From contig JARGXX010000121.1 in assembly GCA_030374765.1 (NCBI GenBank), positions 434,001-498,000 of the forward strand: DNA of 64,000 bases, in the 5' to 3' direction. The translations under genes were made by a program, and so were the position numbers. Positions 23,467 through 34,298 of this stretch are shown here, piece by piece. The notes beneath the pieces are model-generated. The model did no database searches. It was not told the origin of the DNA and saw only the letters and a program-made list of their open reading frames with translations. The DNA is from Agarophyton chilense. Taxonomy: Eukaryota > Rhodophyta > Florideophyceae > Gracilariales > Gracilariaceae. Numbering within the stretch: the stretch's first letter is position 1; every line of letters begins with the position of its first letter.

Positions 23467-24611
23467 TTGCCTCACTCCTTCCTAATACCGAGTACTAGTG
23501 CGTCGTCGACAGAAAGTGTGCTACCGAGTCTGAGTCCATCGCAATCAATGAGCTCGGTATCGAATAATAGTGAGACATCCAGTTTTAGTGTGGCACCTAG
23601 TTCAAGTGCATCAATGTCCAGGAGCGTGATACCGAGTTCGAATGTGTTGGCATCTGAAACTATGGTACCAAGTTCAGGTTTATCTGTTTCTGAGAGTGTT
23701 TTTCCAGTCCATCATCACTCGTGAGTAGTCCCCAAGCAACTTAGACATCCAACATTGTGTCGAGACCAAGCGCTGCGTTCATTGAGAGTATCTATTTGTA
23801 ACCAAGTGCCACCATGGGGCCGCGTTCGAGTCAATCTTTTTCGATAAATTCGATACCGAGTCTGACTGGATCTCCTAGCATCGTCTTGGTCCCACGTTTC
23901 ACTCATTCGCCACTACTCGACTCAATTCTGAACCCTATTCTTACATCCAGCACTAGTACGTCTGTTGTTCCGGATGGGAGTGGAACGGATAATTCCACTG
24001 CCTCACCTGGTTTTTGTCACAACGACGAGCTTCTCGGCTGTGAGCCCCGTAGTGCAACCGAGTGCGGGCGTTGAAGCCAGCGAGGGACCACCCGAAGATG
24101 TAGATACGAATAGGGCGACGAATACCGCTTCGGCAGGCGGTTCATTGGCCTCACTGAGCTTTTTGGTTGTGATTCCTGATGTAGAATCGAGTTTTGGTTT
24201 GTATAGAAATGTGGTGCAATCATCTGATATTGATACGATAGCAGTACGTACCGCTACTGCAGCGTTTGGTTCTTTTGCCTCACCGAGCTTCTTGGTGGTG
24301 AGTCCTGATGTAGGCAGGTTTTTGGTGTTGGAGCAAGTCCAAGGATTTAAACTGGTGCGAGTAATAACGGTTTCTTGAATTCTAGACCGGACTCGGGTTC
24401 GTTAGTTTGGAGTCCGGACACGCTAACCAGCCCGTCTCTGGAATTGAACGCAAGTGGGATTTCGAGTTCGGAGGTTTCAATGGGCTCAACTAATGGTGGA
24501 AAACTAAGCTCTCCTGATGTCTATGAGTCTTCTGTGGTTCCTAGTTTTTCGTTTCATTCTGCCTTGAAATGGTCTAGATATGAAATGATCCCTTCGCTTG
24601 CGGAGATGTAG
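23467..24611 (+). pseudogene. Serine-rich repeat protein remnant
   Basis: Several plus-strand frames (23467-23724, 23814-24074, 23965-24378, 24375-24611) share a Ser-rich, Pro/Val-punctuated pattern such as VAPSSSASMSRSVIPSS and ETMVPSSGLSVSESV, built of imperfect units of about 12-13 residues. Further downstream FLVVIPDVES and FLVVSPDVGR show a longer repeat. This looks like a decayed mucin-like or cell-surface protein. No signal peptide or membrane segment is seen in what remains. The frames change repeatedly, so no single product is possible without introns. Confidence 0.45.
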
Positions 24612-24936
24612 CGTTTGAATTAGTATTTGTAATCGTATTTGACGGCGGCGGAGGAGGTGAGAAGAGTGATGAAGAGGGAGTTGGTGAGTACGCAAGGGAC
24701 GGCTGTGAGGGAGGTGAAGGAGAAGGGGTTGAAAGATTCGAGGAGGAAGTGAGCGAAGAAGACGGGAACGACTCTACCAAGATGGTAGAGCGCCTCGGAG
24801 GCTCTTGTGACGCTGGGGTACAGGCTCGTTAGAGGTGATGTGGTGAATGACTTACACAAAATCGAAGATCTTGTTTTGATAAAAGAAGACGGAAAGTATG
24901 CATACCCCAGTTGCAAGTAGCAGCCCACGTAATGCC

Positions 24937-25077
24937 CTACCGATGTATTCTGCCAGAGATGATTGGCTGATATATGCAGCAAGGTTACGTGAAAGAAGGA
25001 AATTCATTGGATGAATGAGGTTACGTGAAAGAAGTAAATCCATTGGTTGAATGAGGTTACGTGGAAGCAGTCTCAAG
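24937..25077 (+). repeat. Inverted-repeat copy R1 with 36-bp subrepeats
   Basis: About 140 bp that recurs as a reverse complement at 40529-40664, judged close to 90% identical by eye. Inside it a 36-bp unit starting GGTTACGTGAAAGAAG begins at 24983, 25019 and 25055. The outer side carries CTACCGATGTATTCTGCC. It could be a MITE-like repeat or part of a transposon end. Confidence 0.8.
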
Positions 25078-26560
25078 CTGTGGACATCCGACCAGTAGCT
25101 TTTCATATACGGAGGCCATAGTGTATGTAAAAATCCCGGCGGCGCAAGTGACGGAGCGAGGGATGTGTACAGTGCCACTGAAGGGAAGCAAAAGTGAGTC
25201 AAAACAGATGATCAGAACTCAATCTGAGTTGTTAGAGAACTAATTCCATTCAATGTGAAGGCATTGGTATATGTTGAAACTCAAGATTCTCCGGAAAGGA
25301 GAGTTTTCAATGAGCATGTGCCCTACTTGTGCATTGCTGGGAATCCTCGTGCCGAAAGCTCAGGATGTGATTGTGCTCACTTAATTCTTGCAAGAACTTC
25401 AAACAAGGTATACTGCACCGAAATTCAGCTTGTGATTGATAAGCGTTGAAAAAATGCGGAGAAGAACCGCAAATACCGTGTCAGACACAGAGGAAGGGAT
25501 AACCGCAACGCACGACGTCGATAACAGAAGAACAGAGATCAACGTGATAATGAGTCTGCCAGCAATTCAATCTCAAAAAGTAGAAGTAAGGGACAAAACC
25601 AAACACCACGGGTTCTAATTACACCGGCTGGAAGCAGAAGATGCACTTCTGACGCTCACCATTTTCAAGGCGTATATCACTTTCACACGGTTACCAAACT
25701 CTATGAAGTTCGGCGAAGCTTTCACAAATACACTTCATCAAAGCTTCCTGAATACGAAAAGAAGAAAAAAGTTGAGTTGCAGGCCGACGGGGAAAGGGAA
25801 CGTCAACTAATGTTGGTAACCGAAGAAAGCAAAGCGACGGAGGCCGCAAAAATGCCGTAGAATAGTAAATGACATTGATACTTCTCCTAAAGAAGATCCA
25901 TTATGCAAGAATATTGCAACAGTTGACTCTCTCCGAGTGCATGGGGTTTGTGTGAAAGCTTTAGTGTGTTCCATACCACCATTACCACCCGAACCAATAA
26001 AAGCAGCAGCAGCGACAACAGCAAGTGCAGTTGTATGCGCGAGTGCCTGGGAATCATCTTCTCGCCATCTACTTTCCATCTTCGTTGACGTGGAGCCATT
26101 GCTTACCAGCATATCCGAAGAACACGGCTCAGTTGCCACGATATCGACAAAATATGATATTATTCCAAGACCAACCCGAGCGCGGCAAACGGCGGGCACG
26201 TCGGAGGTAGGGCAAATATCATAGCGTGCGAAGAGACACGAAACGATGATATAAGAAGCGTCGGGATACAAGGCAGCCAGCGCGAATTTCATGGTGAAAA
26301 TTTGCTGACGATAAATCGTGAGGTGGTGTGTATAGCGCACAGGAAGGTGGGCAAAGTCGATCTTCTACACAAAAATAGAATCAGCAACCGCCCAAGGTTT
26401 GTCGCCGGAGGTGTTCCGTGACAGCCAACAATGGGGTCTGCTATGGGCTCGGGCAGTTTCTCAGACGGGGACAGTCATACACAAATCGAAGCTCGCGCGC
26501 AGCATCGAACTAGCCAACTAAAATGACGACGCAATCGCCAAAGGCAGCAGCAACTGCAGC
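25078..26560. other. No gene recognised
   Basis: Short open frames occur on both strands (for example 25255-25449 plus, 25807-26340 minus) but none has a recognisable motif or protein-like conservation. Confidence 0.5.
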
Positions 26561-27010
26561 GTCATATTGCATGAACGCCAACGCAGTCATAGAGCCACGC
26601 TGGAGCGCAAGCGCGAGGAGCGTGCATTCGACGCAACCCATGCATATTGGAGATGAAGCAGGCCGTGTAGTCTGCGCGGCAGTGGTTGCAGGGCAGCCGC
26701 GAAAGGCCAACAGTCGGCGTGCTCTGCGTGAGCCGCCGCGTTGCGTCATATTGCCAGGATGCGAACTTGGCGTTGAACGCAGTCAGAGCGCCACGCTGGA
26801 TGGCAAGCGCAAGGAGCGCGCATTCGACGCAACCCATGCAGATCGGAGATGAAACAGGCCGTGTTTTCCACCCGGCGGTGGTTGCAGGGCAACCGCGAAA
26901 GACCCACACTCGGCGCGCTTGTAGTGCGCCGCCGCGCTGCGTCACATTTCCGGGACTCCAATGGAGTCACAGCGCCACGCTGGAGCGCAAGGGCGAGGAG
27001 CAAGCATTCA
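26560..27010. repeat. Tandem repeat of about 190 bp, 2.5 copies
   Basis: The anchor GCCACGCTGG recurs at 26594, 26790 and 26974 (spacing 196 and 184 bp), and the flanking sequence repeats too: GCATTCGACGCAACCCATGC and GGTTGCAGGGCA blocks occur in register. Long frames stay open on both strands through the array (26562-26945 minus, 26849-27439 plus), which follows from the unit length and GC content and does not prove coding. Confidence 0.85.
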
Positions 27011-29076
27011 AAAAATATTTGTTTTGCAGCGCACGTGTATAACCGTTCGTGCTTCGTAACTTCCCTCGCTGTCCGAGCGTCGTCCGAAGTGCTTGGCTTC
27101 GTTGTGAATGTGTCTTCAGCTTTTTTCCACATATTTTCAGTATGTGTGCTCAATGCAGCCTTGTACTGTTCGTCTTCCTTGTTCTTTTCTGCCAGGCAAC
27201 GGCCGTACGTCCTCGCTTTCCCACACGCCTTGTGGACAACAAATGTCAGTGCGACTGCTGAAACACCGTTGGTGCACAAGCCCGAACACAATGTGTATAT
27301 CCTGAACCCATTTTTTTCTCCGTCATTTCTTGTTCCCACTGTGATACTGACGCATGTGCCGCCCATCTTCCAACCGCCTGTGACCAGATTTCTTCGCTTC
27401 TCTCCGCCTCTCGCGTTTCGAGAGAGGGATGGATGCTAAAGCTTGCTACCATTTCCTTTCTTTCCATTTCTGTTGGCTTACTCATTTATGGCCTGTGTGT
27501 CAGGAAATTTGATGGTTTTCATGAAGAAAAACTCTTAAATCATCCATCTCCCTTTCTATACAGTCAGCCTCGTAAGATATCTTTGCCTCGGATCACAATC
27601 ACAGAGCACAGCCATCGTTGTCTAGCGCCAGCCGTCCACCCCTGTCCACTATTGTAGTGCTACCTTCGCGTGAATATCGTAATCGCTATCGAAAAGGTGC
27701 TTCCCGAGAGCTTACCTTTTGCATAACTGCTACATTTTTAAACGTCTTGTCGCACTTTTTTCAATGAGTGGAGGTTATCCTTGTGTTTTTAAGATTGGAG
27801 GAGTCCTTGAGGTGTTCAGGGCGTATCGATGATAATGTAGCTTCTAGATCGAAATTCATACTTTTCCGTCGTGTTGTATGTTTTTTTGAGTCAGAAGATA
27901 CAGAAATATGCTCCATTAGATCAGCCGGTCATTGAACGTCATTCTTAAACGCAGGGGAAGTGTCTTGTATCGGAAAAGGTCGGGATTCACGATGACGTGA
28001 AGCGCGAGTACGATCAAAACTGGAACGGCGCCAATGACGTGATGAAGATGCTGATACCTGAGATGATGAAGCGGACGAGGATGAAGGAGTGCACGAGGAT
28101 GCGGAAGAGTCAGCTTCTCTGCTTTCCGTATTAAGTAGGAAAGGCATGTTGAAGCCTTTCCGAGTTTTTCTCCCTGACGAGGTATCTTGTTTCCTCGTCT
28201 GCTCGCCTCCCTTTCGATGCATTATGCTACTGTTTCGGTGCTTCCAGCTTGTTCAAATAGACTTTGTTCCGTTAACCGATTTCTGCGGACTGTTAGCGCG
28301 GGTTGTGAGTACAGCTGTTATGACTGCTGGTCGCCACATTTACGAAGACGTCAGAATTTCAAGCAATTACGAACTGAAGAAGGTTGAGTTGAGTAAATAT
28401 TAGAAATAAACTCGGAAGGAAAGCAAGACAGAGCCATGTGAATGAACGGGAGTTATGGAACTAGTTAGGGTTACGCTCTCCATAGAGTGCTTAGGGAAGT
28501 GGAGTTCAAGTTCCTTGAAAAGTAAAACATGAAAAGGTGGCGAGGAGAACGGTTTCAAAGCGTAGGAAGCTATGATGGACTGCCCTGGGGGGTATATATG
28601 AACAATTACTGCTGTTTGTGATTTTATATCCCATGTTGACTTCCCCTTCGCAATTGCGGAATCGAAGACGACCCGTGATGGATGTATGCCATTGAAATAG
28701 AAATGCTTTGAGGATAAAAAACGAGCAGCTCTTCCATATTTCGGATGCCGTTTGAAGTATAAGATTCACTCATCGCCGTTCAGCGAGGGTAATCTCCTTG
28801 AAAGCGTTTGTCATTTGTTTTACAAGCCGCTTAGGAGGCCGTTTTAAAGTCATATTGCTTTCGCTTTCGCGCCGGTTAGAATGTCTTAGAAGATTCTGCC
28901 GCAGCACGTGTGCACTTGTCGTGTGCGTTCAGAATGCCGCGTCCTATTTGTTCCTGAATCATAGGTCGTATGCCGTGGAGGAAAGATGAAGCTTTCCCGT
29001 GAAGAGCTCTTGAGGTATGTGGTCTTCAGGTTGTTGATGGAACGGGTGTCTGTGAGATGCAAATGATTTCGAATAG
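27011..29076. other. No gene recognised
   Basis: The minus-strand frame ending at 27366 contains a Cys-containing stretch (HKACGKARTYGRCLAEKN) that might be part of a small Cys-rich protein, but it runs on into the tandem repeat and lacks a second Cys pair. Other frames, for example 27929-28222 minus (Ser/Arg-rich) and 28089-28403 plus, are unremarkable. The left end of element B should lie near 29 kb, but no LTR can be delimited. Confidence 0.45.
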
Positions 29077-30483
29077 TGGGAATGCCAATATAGATTTAAG
29101 TGGAACAATCACGACGTGGTGGTAAGACTTAAACAATGGAGAATTATAGGAACGATACCTTGCCGGCATGTACACGGTGGGTACTTCCCTGACGGTATTC
29201 CGGAACACGCGATTTATAGCGACGACTGGGAGAGGCATATTGCTTTGCCTGACAACGCGATTGCGCGATATTCAACAGAAACCTTGTCCAAAGCCCGTAC
29301 TCGGTTCACCAACCTGATTTACCAGCGTCTTCACCGATTCATCAGTACGGTTCTCCTCACGCAGGACTGGAAACTAGATACCCGGAAAGCCCGTACCGAC
29401 GGTGAAGGTTACTCGTATACCGAGACACTCGTTGAAGTCGATGTTAGCGGTTGGCGCGGTGTGCGCGGTGTGCGTGATGCAGCTCTCTGCTTTCAGCAAC
29501 CTCTTCTCCGTGCAGAGTTCCGCTTCCTTCGAAAGCGTGGTATTCCCTATTGGGATTATCCCCGTTGGGAACGTCGTATTCGATTACGTTTGGGCTATTT
29601 GGTGCCGTATCAAATGATCGAGATTGACCGCATCCGGCAGAACGCGCGCTTCGGGCGCTACATCGGTATTACGGAGCATTGGGCGGCAATCGAGAGTTCT
29701 CTTGGTTGCCCTGTGGAGCTCCCACCGGCGATCTCCTACATCGGGTCCGCGTTGGTGAACGACCCGTTCTCGAGATATTGGACGGTGGTTTATACCGAGT
29801 TTATCGCCAAGATGGCCGTCTTCCTCCTGTGGGATGCTTATGATACCTTTAGCGTTTGGTACATGTCGCCCACAGCGCAAAAGTATGCGAGAGAACTCGA
29901 TCTTTCCCTTGTCCTGGGATCCCGTGCGAACCATGCCGACTTCCTTCATCTTGTGGATTTGATCGACAGTGTCGATTGGTCTGGAATTCCAGCTGATCAA
30001 TCCGCTAGCGAAACCCGTGCAAGACACCACGACCATTCTCCTGGACGAACAGCAAGTGCTGGAGATTTCGTTTGGTACGACCCATGGACGTGCCAGTTGA
30101 TCACCTCCGAGCAGGCTCACTTTCTTCGGAAGAACCCGCGTTAATTGCCACCAAACTAGCTTACTGGATACATGTACGATGCTACTCGATCCGAGAACGG
30201 AGAGGAACCGTATGAGGAAGCGCCGGGAGCTGAGGCTGAACTCGGATACGAGGACGAGCCAGAGCTGGCAGGTGTAGCGACTTCCGTCGATCAATCCGCA
30301 GCGGCGGGAGTTGCTCAAGAGTACTCTCATGGGTTTACCCAACAACCGAGTGCAGTGCCGGTCGAAGATCCAGGCTTGGATCCGCTGAGGCAGTTTCTCT
30401 TAGATGCGGGCTTTCCCTTGGACCAAGTTGAGGATGATCGTGCACAGCTTCTCACGAACCTTCATGCTCGCACGTCTCTTTGA
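29077..30483 (+). pseudogene. Opposite-strand gene of element B (aORF), N-terminally truncated
   Basis: The frame is open from just after a TAG at 29074; the first candidate start is GTG at 29116. TAA at 30142-30144 and TAG at 30157-30159 interrupt it; the same frame resumes to a TGA at 30481-30483. The protein is clearly homologous to the one at 53527-55302: shared blocks include PLLRAEFRF, LGYLVPYQMIEIDRI, RYIGITEHWAA (E: RYVSLPDWWSS), ELPPAISYIGSALVNDP, AYDTFSVWYMSP, GDFVWYDPW, and a C-terminal RQFLLDAGF helix. About 110 N-terminal residues present in E are missing. The gene is transcribed toward, and converges with, the pol of element B on the minus strand. No known domain is recognised. 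Trp/Tyr-rich blocks suggest a folded globular protein. Confidence 0.8.
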
Positions 30484-30535
30484 TGATCCTAGAAAAGACT
30501 CCTAGTCAACACCCTTGCGGTTGTATCTTGATACC

Positions 30536-30541
30536 AATAAA
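30536..30541 (+). terminator. Polyadenylation signal of the B opposite-strand gene
   Basis: AATAAA 52 bp after the TGA. The E copy has AATAAA at the matching distance (59 bp). Confidence 0.6.
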
Positions 30542-30602
30542 ACTCCGGTGACTTCGTGTCTTCACGTTCCCTTCTTATCTTCTAGTCTTCATCTCTTCTC
30601 GT

Positions 30603-30783
30603 TTCTCGAGTTCTTAACTTCTTCTTCTCGCTTCTCGAGTTCTTAACTTATTCTTCTCGCTTCTCGAGTTCTTAACTTCTTCTACTCGCTTCTCGAGTTT
30701 CATTTTTCCCTTCTCGGTTCTCGAGTTTTTCAATCCTTCTTCTCGCTTCTCGAGTTCTTCAATCCTTCTTCTCGCTTGTCGAG
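30603..30783. repeat. 29-bp tandem repeat between two convergent gene ends
   Basis: TTCTCGAG, or a one-base variant, recurs at 30603, 30632, 30661, 30690, 30718, 30747 and 30776. The rest of the unit is pyrimidine-rich on the plus strand (CTTCTTCTCGC). There are no unique spacers. It lies between the stop of the opposite-strand gene and the stop of the B pol. Confidence 0.9.
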
Positions 30784-30899
30784 TTTGTCATAGGTGATAA
30801 TCAGTAAATGTCCTTTGCTTGCGTGTTTTCACTTTTCTTCCACATGATTTCTTGTTTTCTTCTCGTCTTTCGAGTTTTTACTACCTTGGTAGCCCATAC

Positions 30900-33308
30900 T
30901 TAGAAATAGGATGAGCCCATGAGCCCGACTATCAAGGAGTCGATCTCCCTGGGGAGTGGTAATCGCATGCGTCGATGATATCGCACGAGCTGCGAACGGA
31001 GGAAATGAGCTATAGGTTCCCACGCATCCGCTTCCGGTGGAAAACCGTACCAACGGACTCGATATAGTAATTCTCTGGTATCTTCATGCTCGCCATGTTC
31101 ACATATGCGATCCATAACATATTCCTGGGCGTTTCGTAATACTTTCCCTGTTGGCGCGAGACTCCTGTTAACAGGTTTGAAGTGCCTTAGGGCTGACCCA
31201 AGCGTCTCTGTGTTAGCAGTCTCCGCGTCGCTAAGCATTCGCTCGTCGACTAACTGTCGTTCTGCCCGAAGGGGCAGTATACTCATTCCTTGAGAACCTT
31301 TCTCAGATAAAGAGCTATCCAGTTTTCCAGGTTCCATAGAAGCGTACTTCTTGCTACTTCTCAATTCCATTCGGGGATGAACTTCCTTCGGTTTATCCGA
31401 TTCTGACCGCTGTTGGGTGGCTGATGGTGCTTGCACCACAACAGGAGGCGAGACTTCTTCTTCTTCCTGCCCACGTGGGATGGGAGCCGATATCGGCGAA
31501 ACAGCGAGTGGCGCTTCACCTGACGGTTCAGCCTGAAGCGGCAACGGCGCGTTTTCGCGTGCACTCGTTTCCAAGTCCTTGGGGTCAAAGTCCAAAACAT
31601 CTTTCCTGCGTTCAGGTTCCATTTCTATACTCACGGGTGTGCGCGTGCCACGGGGCATATCCCGATACTTCGAGAAGCGGTCGGTGATTACCAATAGGTA
31701 GCGATAACATCGCCTTGAGCGAATCAATTCCCCTAGGATGTCGATACTGACGTATTGTAAAGGCGCTTTTGCCTGGAATGATGTCATCGGTTTCCGCTTC
31801 CTGTAAAGCTTCACGTGATTCTTTGCACATGTTTTACACTACCTCACTGTAGCATGGCAGTTCATTGCCAAAGTAGGCCAGTACAAATCTCTTCTTAGAG
31901 TTATGAACAACTTGGTTCCTCCTGGATGACCAGACAGCCTGCTGTAAAGTGCCAGATGGAGTACTCGACTCTTCAAGACGTGTTGAATCACGATTTGATC
32001 ATGATTTTCCACATGTCTTAACAGTATTCCTCGTGAATCGATGAAAAGAGGAGCTCCTCCCCCCCGTTAAGACGAAAGCGTATCGACGCACAAAACGTAT
32101 CGGCGTGTTGTTCATTGAGGAGCTCAGTGCACGAGATTCGCTCGAGTCGAACTAAAGGGTCAGTGTCTGCTAATGAAAGGAACGGGTCTGCATCCGAATA
32201 ATCATCAACGGTCTCTTGTTCCTCTTCTTCAAAAGATGGTGAATGGGTCTCCATGTAGAAGCAAGGTATCTCGTCATCTATTTCGCCTTGGGTTTCGCTC
32301 AGTGTTTTGAGTCGCGATAGCGCGTCAGCGTGGACATTGGCCAATCCCTTCTTATACTTCACTTTGAAATCGAATTCAAAAAGGCGTATGCGCCATCGTG
32401 TGAGACGACCAAACGGGTCTGTAATGGACAGTATCCATCGTAGAGACGAATGATCCGTGTTGACGGTAAAACATTCTCCTTGGAGATACGGTCGCAATGC
32501 GGTTAGAGCCCAAACGACTGCAAGGCATTCCTTTTCTGAAACAGAATACTTCTTCTCAGCTGCGTCCAGCAATCTTGATCAGTAACCAATGGGTTTGCGT
32601 TCACCATCAGGGTGTGTTTGAAAAACGGCACACCCTACTTGGTACTCGCTAGAGTCGGTATCCACTGAGTATGGCAGGTTGGGGATGGGAAGCGCCAAGA
32701 CTGGGGCTGTAATAATCTTTGTCTTCAGCGTGTCGAACGCTTCCGCTTCAGCTTGTCTGAATTGTTCCAACTGTACTAGATGTCCTTTACCCAGCTTTGC
32801 GTTGAGCAGTGCCGCTATATGCGAGTATCGCGGCACGAATCGTCGGTAGACGTTGCAGAAGCCTAGAAAAGAACGCAATTGCTTCTGTGTCGACGGAGAT
32901 TGTACTTCGCGGAGAGCCGCTGTTTGTGCCTCTTGAATGGCAAGCTGTCCCGGCTTGATGACATGTCCTAAGTATCGGACGGTGCCGGCGAACCATTTGC
33001 AGTTCTTGAACTTCAAGGTGATACCTGCGCTCTGTAGTGCTTTGAGAATCTCCTCGACATGCCTTGAATGGCTTTCCACATCCTGAGAAAAGATAATCAC
33101 ATCGTCCAAATAGACTAAACAAGTCTTTCACTTGTATCTTGAGAGCAAGATGTCCAGAGTACGCTGGAAAGTAGCGAGTGCATTCGTTAAGCCAAAGCGC
33201 ATCCTTTTAAAACGGTAGAGACCAGCGTGACACGCAAATAGGGTTTTATCTTGGTCTTCTTCCGCTACAGGCACCTGCGTCTGTGTTCTCGGAAAGCTAG
33301 TATTGGAA
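30900..33308 (-). pseudogene. pol: Element B pol: RT-RNase H, deleted integrase, chromodomain
   Basis: Read on the minus strand, the RT starts inside the palm (FACHAGLYRFKRM), with a TGA near 33131 just before CLVYLDDVIIFSQ. RNase H follows (VDTDSSEYQVG, SEKECLAVVW, NTDHSSLRW), interrupted by a TGA near 32579 where a Trp is expected. A stop-rich stretch (31830-32020) holds the start of integrase. From 31814 the frame reads VSIDILGELI then LLVITDRFSKYRDMPRGTRT: the integrase core is cut after its first catalytic Asp and joined to the linker before the C-terminus. The last ~70 residues are a well-preserved chromodomain (YVMDRICEHGE, LLYRVRWYGFPPEADAWEP). The 5' part of the element is missing; the homology ends at a short repeat at 33278-33300. 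Confidence 0.9.
33278..33300 (+). repeat. Short shared repeat, copy 2
   Basis: CGTCTGTGTTCTCGGAA followed by AGCTAG, the same block as at 16117-16135 and, inverted, 51381-51405. It marks the point where element B pol homology ends. Confidence 0.65.
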
Positions 33309-34298
33309 GCTAGTTTAGTATGCCGGAAGATATCCGCCGAAAAATCTGCGAAAAATGACGGAACGTGGATGCAGAGGTAATTTCTGTTAATTTTTTAGAG
33401 TGCCAGCTAGTTTTGGCTTTCGATTATATATCAAAATCCTGCATCAAAATCCTGCACATTATGAATCGGAATCAAATACAAGAGCTTCTGCTAGTTTACC
33501 GCCAATGTTTGGATTCCAAACGCTAGATGTGAATGACAAAAGACTGGCTAAAACACCCTCACACCAATCAATATCACAATGATACCTCCAAGAACCACCA
33601 TCCACAATACGACCTGGTCTCGCCCACCTTCCCCCTGCACCCGTCATCCTCTTCTCCACTCCCCGCAATCCCTGCTACAAACCCTCCTTCCTTCTTCTCC
33701 TCTTCCCCATCGATCCCCCTACTCCCAGCTCCGAAAACCGTTCCACTTACCTTTCGTTAGTGTCATGCATGGATACAGTTCGGCTCCGCATTTGCTCAAA
33801 AATACAGTCAGACAATCATGAGGGGATGGGTGCCGTCGTTCGCGGGTTGGTATGGTGAGCCTCATTTCGAGAATTGCCGTCGGAGGTAGATGACAAATGA
33901 CGAGGATGCTTTATTCTGGACGACGGAAAGAAACATGTAGAGTGAGTAAACCAGGTTACAGGGCGGTTTATGCCTCAGGAGAAACTAAATTAAACGAAAG
34001 CTTGGCTTCGAAAGCAGATGAGCTCTACGCGGGAGGAGATCAGAGGGGAAATAATCTTTACGCAGGGCGTGTTGGGTGGTGAAGAGATTACCAACGCAAC
34101 CTAGCTATGATCCCTACGCAGAGCATGGGCGAAAGTTATAGCGCACCATCGGGTCGGATTGGTAAAAAAGAGTTCTAGAATACTCTCCTCTACTCGAAAG
34201 CTCGGTGGAGGCTTGATATGACTCGGCGGGGACATTTGTAATAGGCGAGCAAGAGTACGGATCAGAGTGATGTTTTTGGTGAAAGACAAGTTCTTCTA
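33309..34298. other. No gene recognised
   Basis: A near-duplicate pair of short motifs (ATCAAAATCCTGCA around 33430-33460) and Pro/Ser-rich frames around 33580-33820 are visible; nothing supports a gene. Confidence 0.5.

Noticed and set aside
27011..27366. Small Cys-rich (CHCH-like) mitochondrial protein on the minus strand
   Set aside because: Only one CxxA-xYGRC-like segment is visible, the second Cys pair is missing and the frame runs into a minisatellite.
30603..30783. CRISPR-like array of 29-bp repeats
   Set aside because: The units follow each other directly without unique spacers, and the setting is a eukaryotic retrotransposon.
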